Shown: piece by piece, positions 42,101-51,194 of the stretch
Numbering within the stretch: the first letter of the stretch is position 1
Layout of the letters: every line of letters begins with the position of its first letter
Notes under the pieces: generated by a model
What the model saw: the letters and a program-made list of their open reading frames with translations, nothing else
Told to the model about the DNA's origin: nothing
The model's database searches: none
Translations under genes and position numbers: made by a program
Origin: Arion vulgaris
Lineage: Eukaryota > Mollusca > Gastropoda > Stylommatophora > Arionidae
DNA length: 64,000 bases
Assembly: GCA_020796225.1 (NCBI GenBank)
Contig: CM036754.1
Location: 68,316,000-68,379,999 of the forward strand
Direction of reading: 5' to 3'

Positions 42101-45100
42101 TGGCGGAGGCGGATATTGAACAACGCCTGCTACTTTTTCTTTATCAGGGACTAGTACTGAGCATGGTGGACTATGGCCTTGGTCTTCTAACAGTAAGCAG
42201 AACATCGCTGGATAGGTTAGACAGAATCCAAAATGAAGCGATGAGGCTTATACTTGGTTGCACACGTGGCACTTCTTGTGAGGCAATGCTCTATGTCCTT
42301 GGATTGCCAACGATGGCCATGAGACACAAAGTAGCACAGGTGAAAGCTTATCTGAAAGTTTCTGCTGATACAAATCATCCTCTGCAGAAATCCATAAATG
42401 AAAATAAGGGAAGGCGATTGAAGAGAGGTCGATCCTGGATGGCCGAGGCAGAGGATGTTATTAAACAGGTCTGTACACTAGATGAGTTGAGGCATGATGA
42501 AGAATGGATGCCTATATCAGAGGATATGACTGCTTACGCCAAGGTTGTCAGCACACTTGGACGCCGCTGTAGAGAATGGGCCCTGGACGTCGTCAATGCG
42601 AAAATTCTTGCACTCGTTGATCAGCACTCCCATCCAGGTGATATCATCATCTACACAGATGGCTCTGTCAAACGTGGCACCAGATCATCGTGGGCTTACT
42701 CAGCACAAAGAAACGGTCGCACACTTCATGAGGACTGCGGGGTTTTCGAGACAACGACATCGAGCATGACTATGAAGATCACCGCTGCCTCCAGGGCGCT
42801 GTCGTGGGTGGCTGAGCAACAGGTAACCCATACGATCATCATATCAGACTCGATGAATATGCTTCAACTGATTGAATCTGGAAGTATGCGTGTGGAATGG
42901 GTGGACATCATTCGGAGATCACATCTCAAGAAAATGACTTGGCTGTACACGCCTGGACATGCTGGAGTGCGAGGTAACGAGCGTGCTTACTCTCTTGCAA
43001 ACAATGCCCCTACTCAAGTGGGCAGAAGTATGGACAGAGCCGATATCATCAATGCAGTACGCTCACAATTGTGTGACATGGGCGGGTCTCAGACACTGGA
43101 ACGAGTTCGAGAATTAGGCGTTAAGTTTGGACATGCCAGACAGTGTCGTTTTCGTGGTAGAAAGAGAAGATATAGTAATCAACTTCTCATGGGTACTGTG
43201 AGCAAATGGACTTTGGAATGGCTGCTGCAACGGAGGACAGAGCACGAATGGGAATGCACAATGTGCCATGACGTCGATCGCATAACATAACTTAACATAA
43301 CACAGGCTCCATATATTTGAATCTTCGTCTGCAATGTCAGTTTTGTATTGTCCCACGCTCGCTTTGATAATTTGCCGAATGTAGTAGCCTTATATATATA
43401 TATAATGTGTGTGTTTTGTCAACCACTAGTGACAACTGTTATAAGAAAGAGAAGATAGAGATATGTTGGGCACACCTTGAGGAGAAATGATCAACGAATA
43501 TCAAAGCAGGCATTGAAGTGGGATGCAAAGGGTTCAAGAAAGAGAGGTCGACCTAAAGAGACCCTGAAACGAACTTTGCTGAGAGAGGTAGGAAATATCG
43601 GTCTCAGTTCCATGGAGAGATAGAGCGAGTTGCCCAGGATAGAGCGGTATGGAGAAATTACTTGCAGGCCCTATGAAACGTATAACGGTACGAGAGGAAT
43701 TATTATATTTTATTATTATGTGTGTGTTTGGGTGCGCACACAGTTGTAAGAACTAGATATTAGGATAACGAGATGATAACTGCAGATTTAGCGAGTATAA
43801 AGAACGTGTGCCACTGGAATGTCAAATGTTGGTTGATTATGCCAAGCCTGCACAAATGTATTTATCCCCTCCCTACTTAATGTATATCTCCAGCGTCCGT
43901 GGACGATGGTTGGTGTTTTACAGTTAGTTCAGTCCTTAACAAATGAACCCAGTTCCGTTTTGTATATCTTGCATACCATTGTGTTATATTACCAACTATC
44001 TTCTCAACTTGATCCCTACTTAGTGAGATGCTCTTTAATTCCTAATGATGCTTTTTATTACATGTTTTTTTTAAAACGAGTTATGAGCTCGTTTTTATTT
44101 TTGTTAAAAATATATATATTTTATAACGTGTTAGGTCAGCTATTATATTAGAACATGAACCCGGGCTCCCGATATTTCGGGATTGAATGTAATGGCTCCA
44201 TACCCCGAGCTCCCGATATATTGATCTAAGCATATTTTTTCACTATTTTTCGGTATTTGAAAATAAATTGTGTACAAATGAGACATAAAACACAACCCAT
44301 GTGATCTACATCGTTTTACGAGATGGTGGACGCTGTTGTGTGATTTTATTATACTGATAAGGTAATTAGTTAAGTATTTAATCTTCATATCTTCATATAC
44401 AGGAGTATTCGTGGCCGTGCCCACATATTAAATCAAATAAATTTTAAAGTTTAGTATTCTTCAAATATATAATAAACAGGAATAACGGAAATGATGGGGT
44501 AAATCAATAACAAATTATAGAGAGCTTAAGAGTTCTAAATTATCGTGTTTTAATATAACTCAGATATGTACTATTTTTGCCCAGGAGCTTCGGGGAAGAG
44601 ATTTTTAAGGTACAGGGGGCCAGGGTTCAAAGGGTTAAGCAAGCGCAGCGTAAACGGGGAAAGCATAGTTACACTATTCGGAAACGAGAATATCAATTTA
44701 AAAATAGGAACAAAATGTATATGATTATAAACACATACGAGATAAATTATATGAGAGAAATATCAAGAGGTAGAGAGTCTTGCAGAGTGAGTGTGCTGAT
44801 CTAAGGGGAAATGAATTACTTTTTCGAAATATAAAGTATTGTAATCTGGATTACCGTAATAGTAAGATTTAGTAGCCCAGAAGAAGAAAGGAATTCCAAA
44901 GTAGTGCTCCAACAGACAGAAGGATAGGTACCATGGATGTTTCCAAGCGTTGGCCAGAAATGGGTCTCTGTAGTTCTCCATGTAATAATAAGGGATTGCC
45001 TTCATCTATTGATGTTAACAGAAAATCAAACATTAATATTGACATCATATGTTGATGTCAAGAGAAAAATCAGACATTAATATTGACATCATATATTGAT

Positions 45101-48100
45101 GTTAACAGAAAAATCAGACATTAATATTGACTTCATCTATTGATGTTAAGAGAAAAATCAAACATTAATATTGACTTCATCTATTGATGTTAACAGAAAA
45201 ATCAAACATTAATATTGACTTCATATATTGATGTTAACAGAAAAATCAAACATTAATATTGACTTCATATATTGATGTTAACAGAAAATCAAACATTAAT
45301 ATTGATTTCATATATTGATGTCAACAGAAAAATCAAACATTAATATTGCCTTCATATATTGATGTTAACAGAAAATCAAACATTAATATTGACTTCATAT
45401 ATTGATGTCAACAGAAAAATCAAACATTAATATTGCCTTCATATATTGATGTCAACAGAAAAATCAATCATTAATATTGACTTCATATATTGATGTTAAC
45501 AGGAAATCAAACATTAATATTGACTTCATATATTGATGTCAACAGAAAAATCAAACATTAATATTGACTTCATATATTGATGTCAACAGAAAAATCAAAC
45601 ATTAATATTGACTTCATATATTGATGTTAACAGAAAAATCAAACATTAATATTGACTTCATATATTGATGTCAACAGAAAAATCAAACATTAATATTGAC
45701 TTCATATATTGATGCCAACAGAAAAATCAAACATTAATATTGACTTCATATATTGATGTCAACAGGAAATCAAACATTAATATTGACTTCATATATTGAT
45801 TTTAACAGAAAATCAAATATTAATATTGACTTCCTATATTGATGTCAACAGAAAAAGCAAACATTAATATTGACTTCATATATTGATGTCAACAGAAAAA
45901 GCAAACATTAATATTGACTTCATATATTGATGTCAACAGAAAAAGCAAACATTAATATTGACTTCATATATTGATGTCAACAGAAAAAGCAAACATTAAT
46001 ATTGACTTCATATATTGATGTTAAAAGAAAAATCAAACATTAATATTGACTTCATCTATTGATGTCAACAGAAAAATCAAACATTAATATTGACTTCATA
46101 TATTGATGTTAACAGAAAAATCAAACATTAATATTGACTTCATCTATTGATGTTAACAGAAAATCAAACATTAATATTGACTTCACATATTGATCTCAAC
46201 AGAAAAATCAAACATTAATATTTGTTTTACTGCAGTCTCCACCCTTTTTCGATATTTGTTTACAACATATATTCTAGTTTTTCTGTTATTGTATCTTTCA
46301 TATTCTGTCAGATTCAGAAGAGATTTCTAGAACGAGCTTTTGTGTGCGCTACATACATGTTGTCTTTCGCCGAGTCTGTTAATTCTGTGGCCACCTTTTA
46401 CGTGAACGACACTTAGCCTTGAATCCAATGTATCTGAGTAGCATTGCTATTGGGGTGCACTGCCTGTTGGTATTCTGTTAATGTGCCAGAACCCAATATA
46501 TTGACAACAATAATGCAAGTATTCCAACTTGCATTATGTTCAAACTTTGGTCTCACGATCAACACGGAGAAAACTGAAGTGATGTATCAACCAGCCCCTG
46601 GCAACGACTACAAGGAACCTATGATTATGATAAATGGTACCAAACTGAAAGCTGCACATAGGTTCACATACCTGGGCAGCACACTTTCACAAAATGTAAA
46701 CATAGATGATGAGGTGAACTCCAGAATATCCATGGCTAGCAGTTCGTTTGGTAGATTGTACGCCAATGTCTGGCATAGGAGTGGTATCAATCTTCAGACC
46801 AAGCTAAATGTATACAGAGCTGCAGTACTCCCAGTACTGCTATATGCCAGTGAGACATGGACTGTTTACACCCGTCATGCTAAGGAGCTGAACCATTTTC
46901 ACACAAATTGTCTAAGAAAGCTGCTGAAAATCAAGTGGCAAGACAAGATCCCAGATACCACTGTTCTTGACAGAGCTGGTATTCCCAGTATTAACACCAT
47001 ACTTATGAAACACCAACTTCGCTGGGCGGGACATCTCGTCCGCATGCCTGATCACAGGATGCCAAAGATACTATTCTACAGTGAAATGTCGAGTGGCAAA
47101 CGCTCCGAGGGCCAAAGAAGAGATTCAAAGACACTCTCAAGTCCTCTCTAAAATCCTTCGAAATCAAGATTGATACCTGGAAAAAAGCTGCACGGGACCG
47201 AACATCCTGGCGTTCACTCCTACGAAAGGATGCAAAATCCTGTGAGGCAGCACGTCAAGCAGCATTAGTACTGCGCAGACAAAAGAGAAAGGCTAGTGCA
47301 CACGAGTCCCAGACTGTAGCAACAATCACATGCCCACACTGTCCACGACTCTTCAAGGCACGCATCGGACTGACAAGTCACCTACGTGTCCATTGACTGA
47401 TACTACATTTTGTTTGTTGGATGAAATAACTATGTGGTTATAATCATATTTGATTGACGAACATTATTCCAACACAATTATATTCAAAGTTTGAGTTTGG
47501 AATATCTTCATTGCAGTCCGGACAGCCACTTGCTATAGACGGTATGTAATGATCTCATCATCAAATAGCTTGTCCTGAGCAGAACTTTGCCACCCAAACA
47601 GTCCTCCGGAATTTCTCTCTCTCATAGGCCAGATGTCCTGCCTCTGCAGCTGTCATGTTCAACCCATCAATTACACCCTGAATCCATCTTCTCCGTGGTC
47701 TTCCTCTTCTTCTCTTTGCCGGTATGCCTCCTTCCATGATGGTCTCTCAGCCCTTTGTGTCTTTTATATGTCCAAAATATCTAAATGTTCTCTTTCTTAT
47801 TTGTAGCATCAGCCAGTTTTCTTTGATTTTGAGTTCTTTCTGGATAGATCTATTTGTTCTCTTCTCTGTCCAAGATATACGAAGGACTCTTCTGTAACAC
47901 TTATATTCAAAGCACATATATGTTTTCCCACTGCTTTATTAAATGTCCATGCTTCTCACCCATACGTTGCCACTGGGAATATGCATGCTCTTGGTATTCT
48001 GATCTTTATTTTCTTGTCAGTTCCGTTCCATAATGTTTTTTGTAAAGCCATGTTTGTTCTTCTTTAATTTCCTTCATCCCATTTCCATCTGTTGTTAGCA

Positions 48101-48447
48101 GTGAACCAATATATTCAAAACTGTTCACATTTTCTACTTTCTCTCAATGATAAAATATCATTTGTCATGTTCGTTTTATCTGTTGTCATTATTTTGTTTT
48201 AGCCACATTGAGATCTACAAAATGGGATTGAGATCTAGTAATGATCTACTAAACATATCTTAGCTATGAAGGGTACATCCACTTGCTATAGACGATCTGT
48301 AATGTTCTACTAAACATATCTTACCCATGAAGGGTACAGCCACTTGCTATAGACGGCCTGTGTGTCCATAAAAAGCGTAGATGGAATCTGAAACAGGAAG
48401 TATCCAAAGAAGATATAATCGATAGTTCTGTGCTGTCCCGGTACCAT
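36148..48447 (-). CDS. TMEM97: Transmembrane protein 97 / sigma-2 receptor (EXPERA family)
   Basis: Exons 48447-48325, 45005-44855 and 36389-36148 join in phase (0, then 1) to 172 codons, 171 aa (human 176). Exon 1 has FGYFLFQIPSTLFMDTQAV, exon 2 NYRDPFLANAWKHPW and LLEHYFGIPFFFWATK, and exon 3 IIPAVIYSSHTITVILAVW, NERLILCSAYAPFFIISLVL and a KQKCN end. Four membrane helices are expected. D28, D55 and E74 correspond to human D29, D56 and E73; D29 and D56 bind sigma-2 ligands. Known role: ER/endolysosomal membrane protein tied to cholesterol handling and NPC1. A donor that uses GAAAAA/GTAATT in exon 2 would give a stop; TACG/GTAATC gives the family alignment. Both introns are loaded with transposons and arrays. 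Confidence 0.93.
36490..36785 (+). mobile_element. LINE thumb fragment
   Basis: The plus strand reads EQFTYLGSNFDCTGNVKK, then SAFKSLNKIWNCKLYSIKT and ESKLNAFENRCLRKIMNI, as in RTE-like LINEs between RT and C-terminus. It ends in TCTTCTTCTTC at about 36790, where the tail of a minus-strand LINE begins. Confidence 0.65.
36785..37845 (-). mobile_element. I-type LINE RNase H region, broken
   Basis: The minus strand reads THIYTDGSSDTTARKGGAG and NFRAEQQAIVDASKYC (first Asp and Glu of RNase H), then after a frameshift near 37310 WVTGNERADMLAKEG (last Asp) and FRLRTGHCRLNHHMHRL, a typical end of I-type ORF2. The upstream RT is missing, so the copy is 5' truncated at about 37845. The 3' end is a GAAGAAGAAGAAT tail at about 36785. 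Confidence 0.8.
37846..38147 (+). mobile_element. LINE 3' fragment, copy 1 of 2 with the same left end
   Basis: Begins GTCAACTACTAGTGACAACT and encodes RRWRYVGHTLRRNDQRISK, SRRRGRPKETLKRTLL and ERVAQDRAVWRNYLQAL, ending CGGTACGAGAGGAATTATTA. The copy at 43431-43717 starts at the same base and differs by a few indels. Confidence 0.75.
38165..38420 (+). mobile_element. Dispersed repeat with EMDNK-ending frame, copy 2
   Basis: Plus-strand relative of 20880-21150: SNQEIFPEIADLSVGETRF ... SEMDNKI-stop, with similarity continuing after the stop. A CA/TG microsatellite with an inverted structure (TGTGTGTGTGC ... CACACACACAC) follows at about 38470-38525. Confidence 0.45.
38891..39087 (-). mobile_element. 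tRNA-derived SINE, copy 1
   Basis: About 197 bp on the minus strand, flanked by perfect 12-bp target duplications GATGGTCCTCAT (38879-38890 and 39088-39099). The head reads GTTCGTAGCGCGTTGGAC (A-box-like) and GTGAGTGCGGTTAAATTC (decayed B box). The body contains CCAGATTTACGGTGTTCGTG and ends in an A-rich tail. It shares its length and body with the plus-strand copy at 56882-57081. Confidence 0.88.
39160..40212. repeat. About 61-bp minisatellite
   Basis: About 17 copies of a unit with CACTTAGATAGAGAGTGCTA, GAGAGAGATATACGATAGAC and TGTCCTAGTCAGTATATGCC. Left-hand units vary in length; those at 39880-40190 are nearly identical, suggesting recent local expansion. It lies in TMEM97 intron 2. Confidence 0.92.
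40501..40850. mobile_element. Palindromic pair of PLE 3' ends
   Basis: A minus-strand PLE tail (40501-40665) and a plus-strand PLE tail (about 40681-40835) meet at their truncated 5' sides, with ACGTTGGTATTTGGTCGTCC as arm start and a 14-base GC-poor spacer. The arms of about 160 bp are almost perfect inverted repeats, except for a few deletions in the right arm. Both carry the TTGATAAAG...CGAAAC motif, and their 3' ends point outwards. Confidence 0.88.
41135..41655 (-). mobile_element. RTE-like LINE thumb/C-terminal fragment
   Basis: The minus strand reads SLLYGSETWTAYSRHEGRLN, HLRCLRKIMNIRWYDKIPNS and LRWLGHVRRMETCRIPKQ, then decays after 41331. It directly abuts the 5' end of the plus-strand I-type LINE at about 41660; the two elements are head-to-head in TMEM97 intron 2. 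Confidence 0.8.
41665..43315 (+). mobile_element. I-type LINE, 5'-truncated, with tail
   Basis: Starts inside the RT palm and runs through RNase H to a stop at 43290, followed by a CATAACATAACTTAACATAAC tail. It is the best-preserved member of the family whose 3' ends appear at 5020, 9095 and 22120. Confidence 0.88.
41671..43290 (+). CDS. LINE reverse transcriptase/RNase H C-terminal polyprotein, 539 codons
   Basis: The longest non-repetitive ORF in the window. Residues 3-12 are LPQGSPLSPV and 35-38 YADD (RT catalytic box); KYLGITVDRSLSFKSHV and a YGLGLLT...NEAMRLILGC thumb follow. RNase H starts near residue 325 with IYTDGSVKRGTRSSWAY, then ISDSMNML and TPGHAGVRGNERAYSLAN. In related proteins the second segment reads MEITAASRAL; here it is MKITAASRAL. 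The last catalytic Asp (NERAD) is Tyr. Two of four RNase H carboxylates therefore appear lost, although the frame is open. The 5' part (endonuclease, RT fingers) is missing, so the ATG is not a natural start. A transposon remnant, not a host gene. Confidence 0.85.
   Translation: MSLPQGSPLSPVLFNVYTVRVTSTQSVGIGRTMSYADDILVYRMDKDRNEIASALQCELNRIGDWCNKFEANVNPAKASLIWFSLNTHIVKTPTPVVSMCNKDIDRSVTLKYLGITVDRSLSFKSHVDNVILKARKGLIALKVMAEADIEQRLLLFLYQGLVLSMVDYGLGLLTVSRTSLDRLDRIQNEAMRLILGCTRGTSCEAMLYVLGLPTMAMRHKVAQVKAYLKVSADTNHPLQKSINENKGRRLKRGRSWMAEAEDVIKQVCTLDELRHDEEWMPISEDMTAYAKVVSTLGRRCREWALDVVNAKILALVDQHSHPGDIIIYTDGSVKRGTRSSWAYSAQRNGRTLHEDCGVFETTTSSMTMKITAASRALSWVAEQQVTHTIIISDSMNMLQLIESGSMRVEWVDIIRRSHLKKMTWLYTPGHAGVRGNERAYSLANNAPTQVGRSMDRADIINAVRSQLCDMGGSQTLERVRELGVKFGHARQCRFRGRKRRYSNQLLMGTVSKWTLEWLLQRRTEHEWECTMCHDVDRIT
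43431..43717 (+). mobile_element. LINE 3' fragment, copy 2 of 2 with the same left end
   Basis: Near-identical to 37846-38147, again starting at GTCAACCACTAGTGACAACT and ending CGGTACGAGAGGAATTATTA. Between 43717 and 44147 there is no recognisable gene; a small perfect hairpin (AAAACGAG...CTCGTTTT) sits at about 44073-44095. Confidence 0.75.
44148..44638. mobile_element. Possible TTAA-type MITE next to TMEM97 exon 2
   Basis: The right end reads GGGCCAGGGTTCAAAGGG followed by TTAA (44635-44638), a typical piggyBac-like terminus when inverted (TTAACCCTTTGAACCC). The left end TTAGAACATGAACCCGGGCT is an imperfect inverse. GGAGCTCGGGG-like GC-rich words occur near both ends. No ORF. The left end is decayed, so this call is tentative. 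Confidence 0.42.
45001..46222. repeat. 44-bp minisatellite starting inside TMEM97 exon 2 and copying its acceptor
   Basis: About 28 copies of a unit with TTCATATATTGATGTCAACA and GAAAAATCAAACATTAATAT. The first unit overlaps the first five bases of exon 2 (minus strand AATAG/ATGAA). Most copies read ATATATGAA, without the AG; copies near 45137, 45181, 46056 and 46144 keep AATAGATGAA and so are intact decoy acceptors. Readthrough from a decoy gives ATGAAGTCAATATTAATG and reaches TGA within one unit. Confidence 0.93.
46490..47396 (+). mobile_element. LINE C-terminal half with C2H2 finger
   Basis: Reads LTINTEKTEVMYQPAPG, AAHRFTYLGSTLSQNVNID, LPVLLYASETWTVYTRHAK, LRKLLKIKWQDKIPDTTVL and LRWAGHLVRMPDHRMPK. 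A one-base loss near 47110 shifts the frame; it then continues FKDTLKSSLKSFEIKIDTW, WRSLLRKDAKSCEAA and a C2H2 finger CPHCPRLFKARIGLTSHLRV, stopping at about 47396. The finger at the very C-terminus is common in invertebrate LINEs of this type. RT catalytic boxes are absent (5' truncation near 46490). Confidence 0.85.
47520..47554 (-). repeat. Detached third copy of the TMEM97 exon-1 end
   Basis: ACAGCCACTTGCTATAGACG here matches the coding end of TMEM97 exon 1 at about 48338-48357 and the duplicate at 48275-48294. A LINE fragment separates it from the other two, so the LINE probably inserted into an existing tandem duplication. Confidence 0.7.
47555..48238 (-). mobile_element. RTE-like LINE 3' fragment
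   Basis: The minus strand reads YFGHIKDTKG, RRRGRPRRRWIQGVIDGLN, AAEAGHLAYEREI and KVLLRTSYLMM, ending in the ATGATGAGAT tail at 47555. Upstream thumb sequence (ACSQWQRMGEKHGHLIKQWE-like) is degraded. Its tail type is the one grafted onto the element at 31930-32955. Confidence 0.75.
48240..48360 (-). repeat. Tandem duplication of the TMEM97 exon-1 end and donor site
   Basis: Two adjacent 61-bp copies. The functional one (48301-48360) holds the last exon-1 codons (VYSKWLYPSW) and the donor GTAAGATATG. The duplicate (48240-48300) has VYSKWMYPS, then TAG in place of TGG, and CTAAGATATG in place of the donor, so it is a disabled pseudo-exon end. Confidence 0.85.
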
Positions 48448-48534
48448 GATGTCTGGGATGTGAGAATGTGAAAGACAAAACAAAACTTTGATTATCTTCT
48501 ATAGTCACTCATGTTAGTACATTGTAGTACAAAC

Positions 48535-48930
48535 AAGCATCATTAATAAATAGGTGATTAGTGAGATTAAATACTCTACAACATGCAACATTAATGAGAT
48601 TAGATAATCTACAACATGCAACATTAATGAGATTAGATAATCTGCAACATTAATGTAGTAAATAAAAGATTAATTAAATTAGATAATCTACAATACGCAA
48701 CATTAATGTATTAAATAGAAGATTAATGAGATTAGATACTCTACAACATGCAACATTAATGAGATTTGATACTCTACAATGTGCAACATTAATGAGATTG
48801 GATACTCTACAATCTACAACATGCAACATTAATGAGATTAGATACTCTACAACATGCAACATTAATTATATTGAATACTCTACAGTCTACAACATGCAAC
48901 ATTAATGAGATTTGATACTCTACAACAATA
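48535..48930. repeat. 33-bp minisatellite upstream of TMEM97
   Basis: About 12 irregular copies of CTACAACATGCAACATTAAT GAGATTAGATACT units, 90 bp upstream of the TMEM97 start codon and so in its likely promoter or 5' UTR. Confidence 0.85.
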
Positions 48931-49004
48931 TCACTTTATGGCATCACAGAAAGTCAACAACAGAATTGTTATCACTACCAGAAGTATGATGATGTGATTT
49001 TTTA

Positions 49005-49137
49005 TATAGAGACACAGAGAGAGCAGGGGAAGTCAAAGCAAGATAGAGATGTCGACAGAGACACAGAAAAATGCGGCGAATGTAGAGAGAAGCCGAGAGA
49101 TAGAAAGAGATCCAGAAGAGAGAGCACAGAGAGAGAC

Positions 49138-49174
<37 letters not shown>

Positions 49175-49180
49175 AATAAA
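49005..49180. repeat. GA-rich purine tract
   Basis: A cryptic AGAGACA-type repeat ending in a pure (GA)n run at about 49136-49170. Open readings on either strand are compositional. Confidence 0.85.
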
Positions 49181-49439
49181 CTGCGTGGTCACTTATAGAA
49201 CAAGTTGAGAACCTATGAAAAAGGAGCTGTTTACAAAAATCTTATCGGTAAGAACGCATTAACCTGCTAGACTTGAGCAGTTAGATGAAGAATGTATATT
49301 CTCTTGATATTCTGATGATAATATGACGAGATATTTCACTTCTAGAAGCTGTCAGTGAACCAGTTACAGAGGGTAGTGACGGGCAGGGGGCCGGGGTGGA
49401 GAGTGAGAGGAGATTATAAAACGATAAGTTTAGCTGCTG

Positions 49440-50260
49440 TTGTTAGCGACTGTGTGAGTAATTATTGTGTAAGTTATTATTGTGTGAGTTATTATTGTGT
49501 GAGTTATTATTGTGTGAGTTATTGTGTAAGTTATTATTGTGTGAGTTATTATTGTGTGAGTTATTATTGTGTAAGTTATTATTGTGTGAGTTATTATTGT
49601 GTGAGTTATTATTGTGTAAGTAATTATTGTGTGAGTTATTGTGTGAGTAATTATTGTGTGAGTTGTTATTGTGTGAGTGAGTTATTGTGTGAGTGAGTTA
49701 TTGTGTGAGTATTTTGTGTATTATTGTGTGAGTTATTATGTGTGATTATTTGTGTAGTTATTATGTGAGTTATTGTGTGAGTTATTGTGAGTTATTATTG
49801 TGTGAGTAATTATTGTGTGAGTTATTATTGTGTGAGTTATTATTGTGTGAGTTATTGTGTGAGTATTATTGTTGAGTTGTGTGTAGTAATTATTTGTGTG
49901 AAGTGTATTGTGTGATTAGACCGTGTGAGTATATTAATTGTGTCTGAGCTTATTCTGTTGATTATCATTGAAGTCCAGATTATCTATTGTGCTGATTATT
50001 CACTGTAAGATATCGTGAAAGTAGTTTATTGTGAAGTAATTATTGTGAGTATTATTTGAGAATTTTTTAATGAGTTATTGTGGATAATTATGTGAGTTAT
50101 TGTGATTGTGATTTTGTGGATTATTGTGAGTTATTGTGATTATTATTGATTATATGTAATTTTGTGAGTTATTGTGAGTATTATTGTGTAGTTATTATTG
50201 TGTGAGTTATTATTGTGTGAATTATTATTGTGTATATTATTGTGAGTTATTATAGCACGC
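49440..50260. repeat. 15-bp array (TTATTATTGTGTGAG) decaying to the right
   Basis: Regular from 49440 to about 49680 (reads CVSYY in one frame), then increasingly irregular with many small deletions to about 50250. The right half could be true decay or poor consensus in a difficult repeat. Confidence 0.88.
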
Positions 50261-50419
50261 AGATGTGGTATATTAATGTTGGTTCTAACTGTATTGTTGA
50301 TTTGACCGTCTGAAAGTCCAATTACACTTTGTCTTACTTATTCTGCTGTTAATATCAGAACATTTAGTTCATAACACTTCAAGATATGTGAAATAGTTAT
50401 TTGAAGAATGTTATCTTCT

Positions 50420-51115
50420 AATGTGGCTGGTGCTAGGTGGGGGGGGAGGTGTGAGGATGTCAGAGACATTATTTCTGTCTTCTTCTGATTGATTTTCAGC
50501 TAAACCATCTGGTTGTACTGGTTAAATCATATGGTTGTACTGGTTAAGGCTGAAAGTATTTTTCTGGATATCTGAATGTGTGTGAGATAGAAGTGCGATG
50601 TCATCAGCCAAATCTAAGTCTTCCAGGATGGATGTGATAGTCCATCTGATACCTCTTGCCTTATTCTCAATATATGACAGTATTGAATAGTAGGGCTGAC
50701 ATTACACATCCTTATCTCACGTCTGTTTTGACTTCTACTTTAGCTCGGAGTTTTCAACACTGCATGCAAATTTGTTGTTTCAGCTTTTCTTGATGTTTAT
50801 AAAACACAGTGGAATTCCATACCATCTTTGAGTACGTCAAAGACTTTCATTGTGTATGCTATCAAATGCCTTTCCGAAGTAAATAAAGTTGACATCCAGT
50901 TTGCTTTGCATTGTTCTATGATATTTTTAAGTGCAAATATTTGGCTTATACAGCTCCATCGTCTACGAAATCCAGCTTGTTTCTTTCACTTATCTACCTC
51001 ATCAGTAATGCGCAATACGATGATTTTGATGAAGATTGTGTTGAAAAAGAACAGGAGTGTTATTTCACGCCAGTTGTTACAATCGTGTAATCCATCTTAG
51101 ATATCTTGATGATGA
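50420..51115 (-). mobile_element. RTE-like LINE RT core fragment
   Basis: On the minus strand GKAFDSIHNESL (first catalytic Asp region), YGIPLCFINI, CVMSALLFN (from RQGCVLSPLLF) and LADDIALLSHTHSDIQ (catalytic ADD box) occur in order, in shifting frames. Both ends are truncated. Confidence 0.7.
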
Positions 51116-51194
51116 CATCTCTGTTTCATGCATCATATATTATTTGTGTATTCCATATAGATGTCAACAATGAGATAGTACATTAGTGTGTCAA

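Noticed and set aside
41671..43290. A domesticated host reverse transcriptase
   Set aside because: It is 5' truncated, sits in an intron, has a LINE tail and has lost RNase H catalytic residues.
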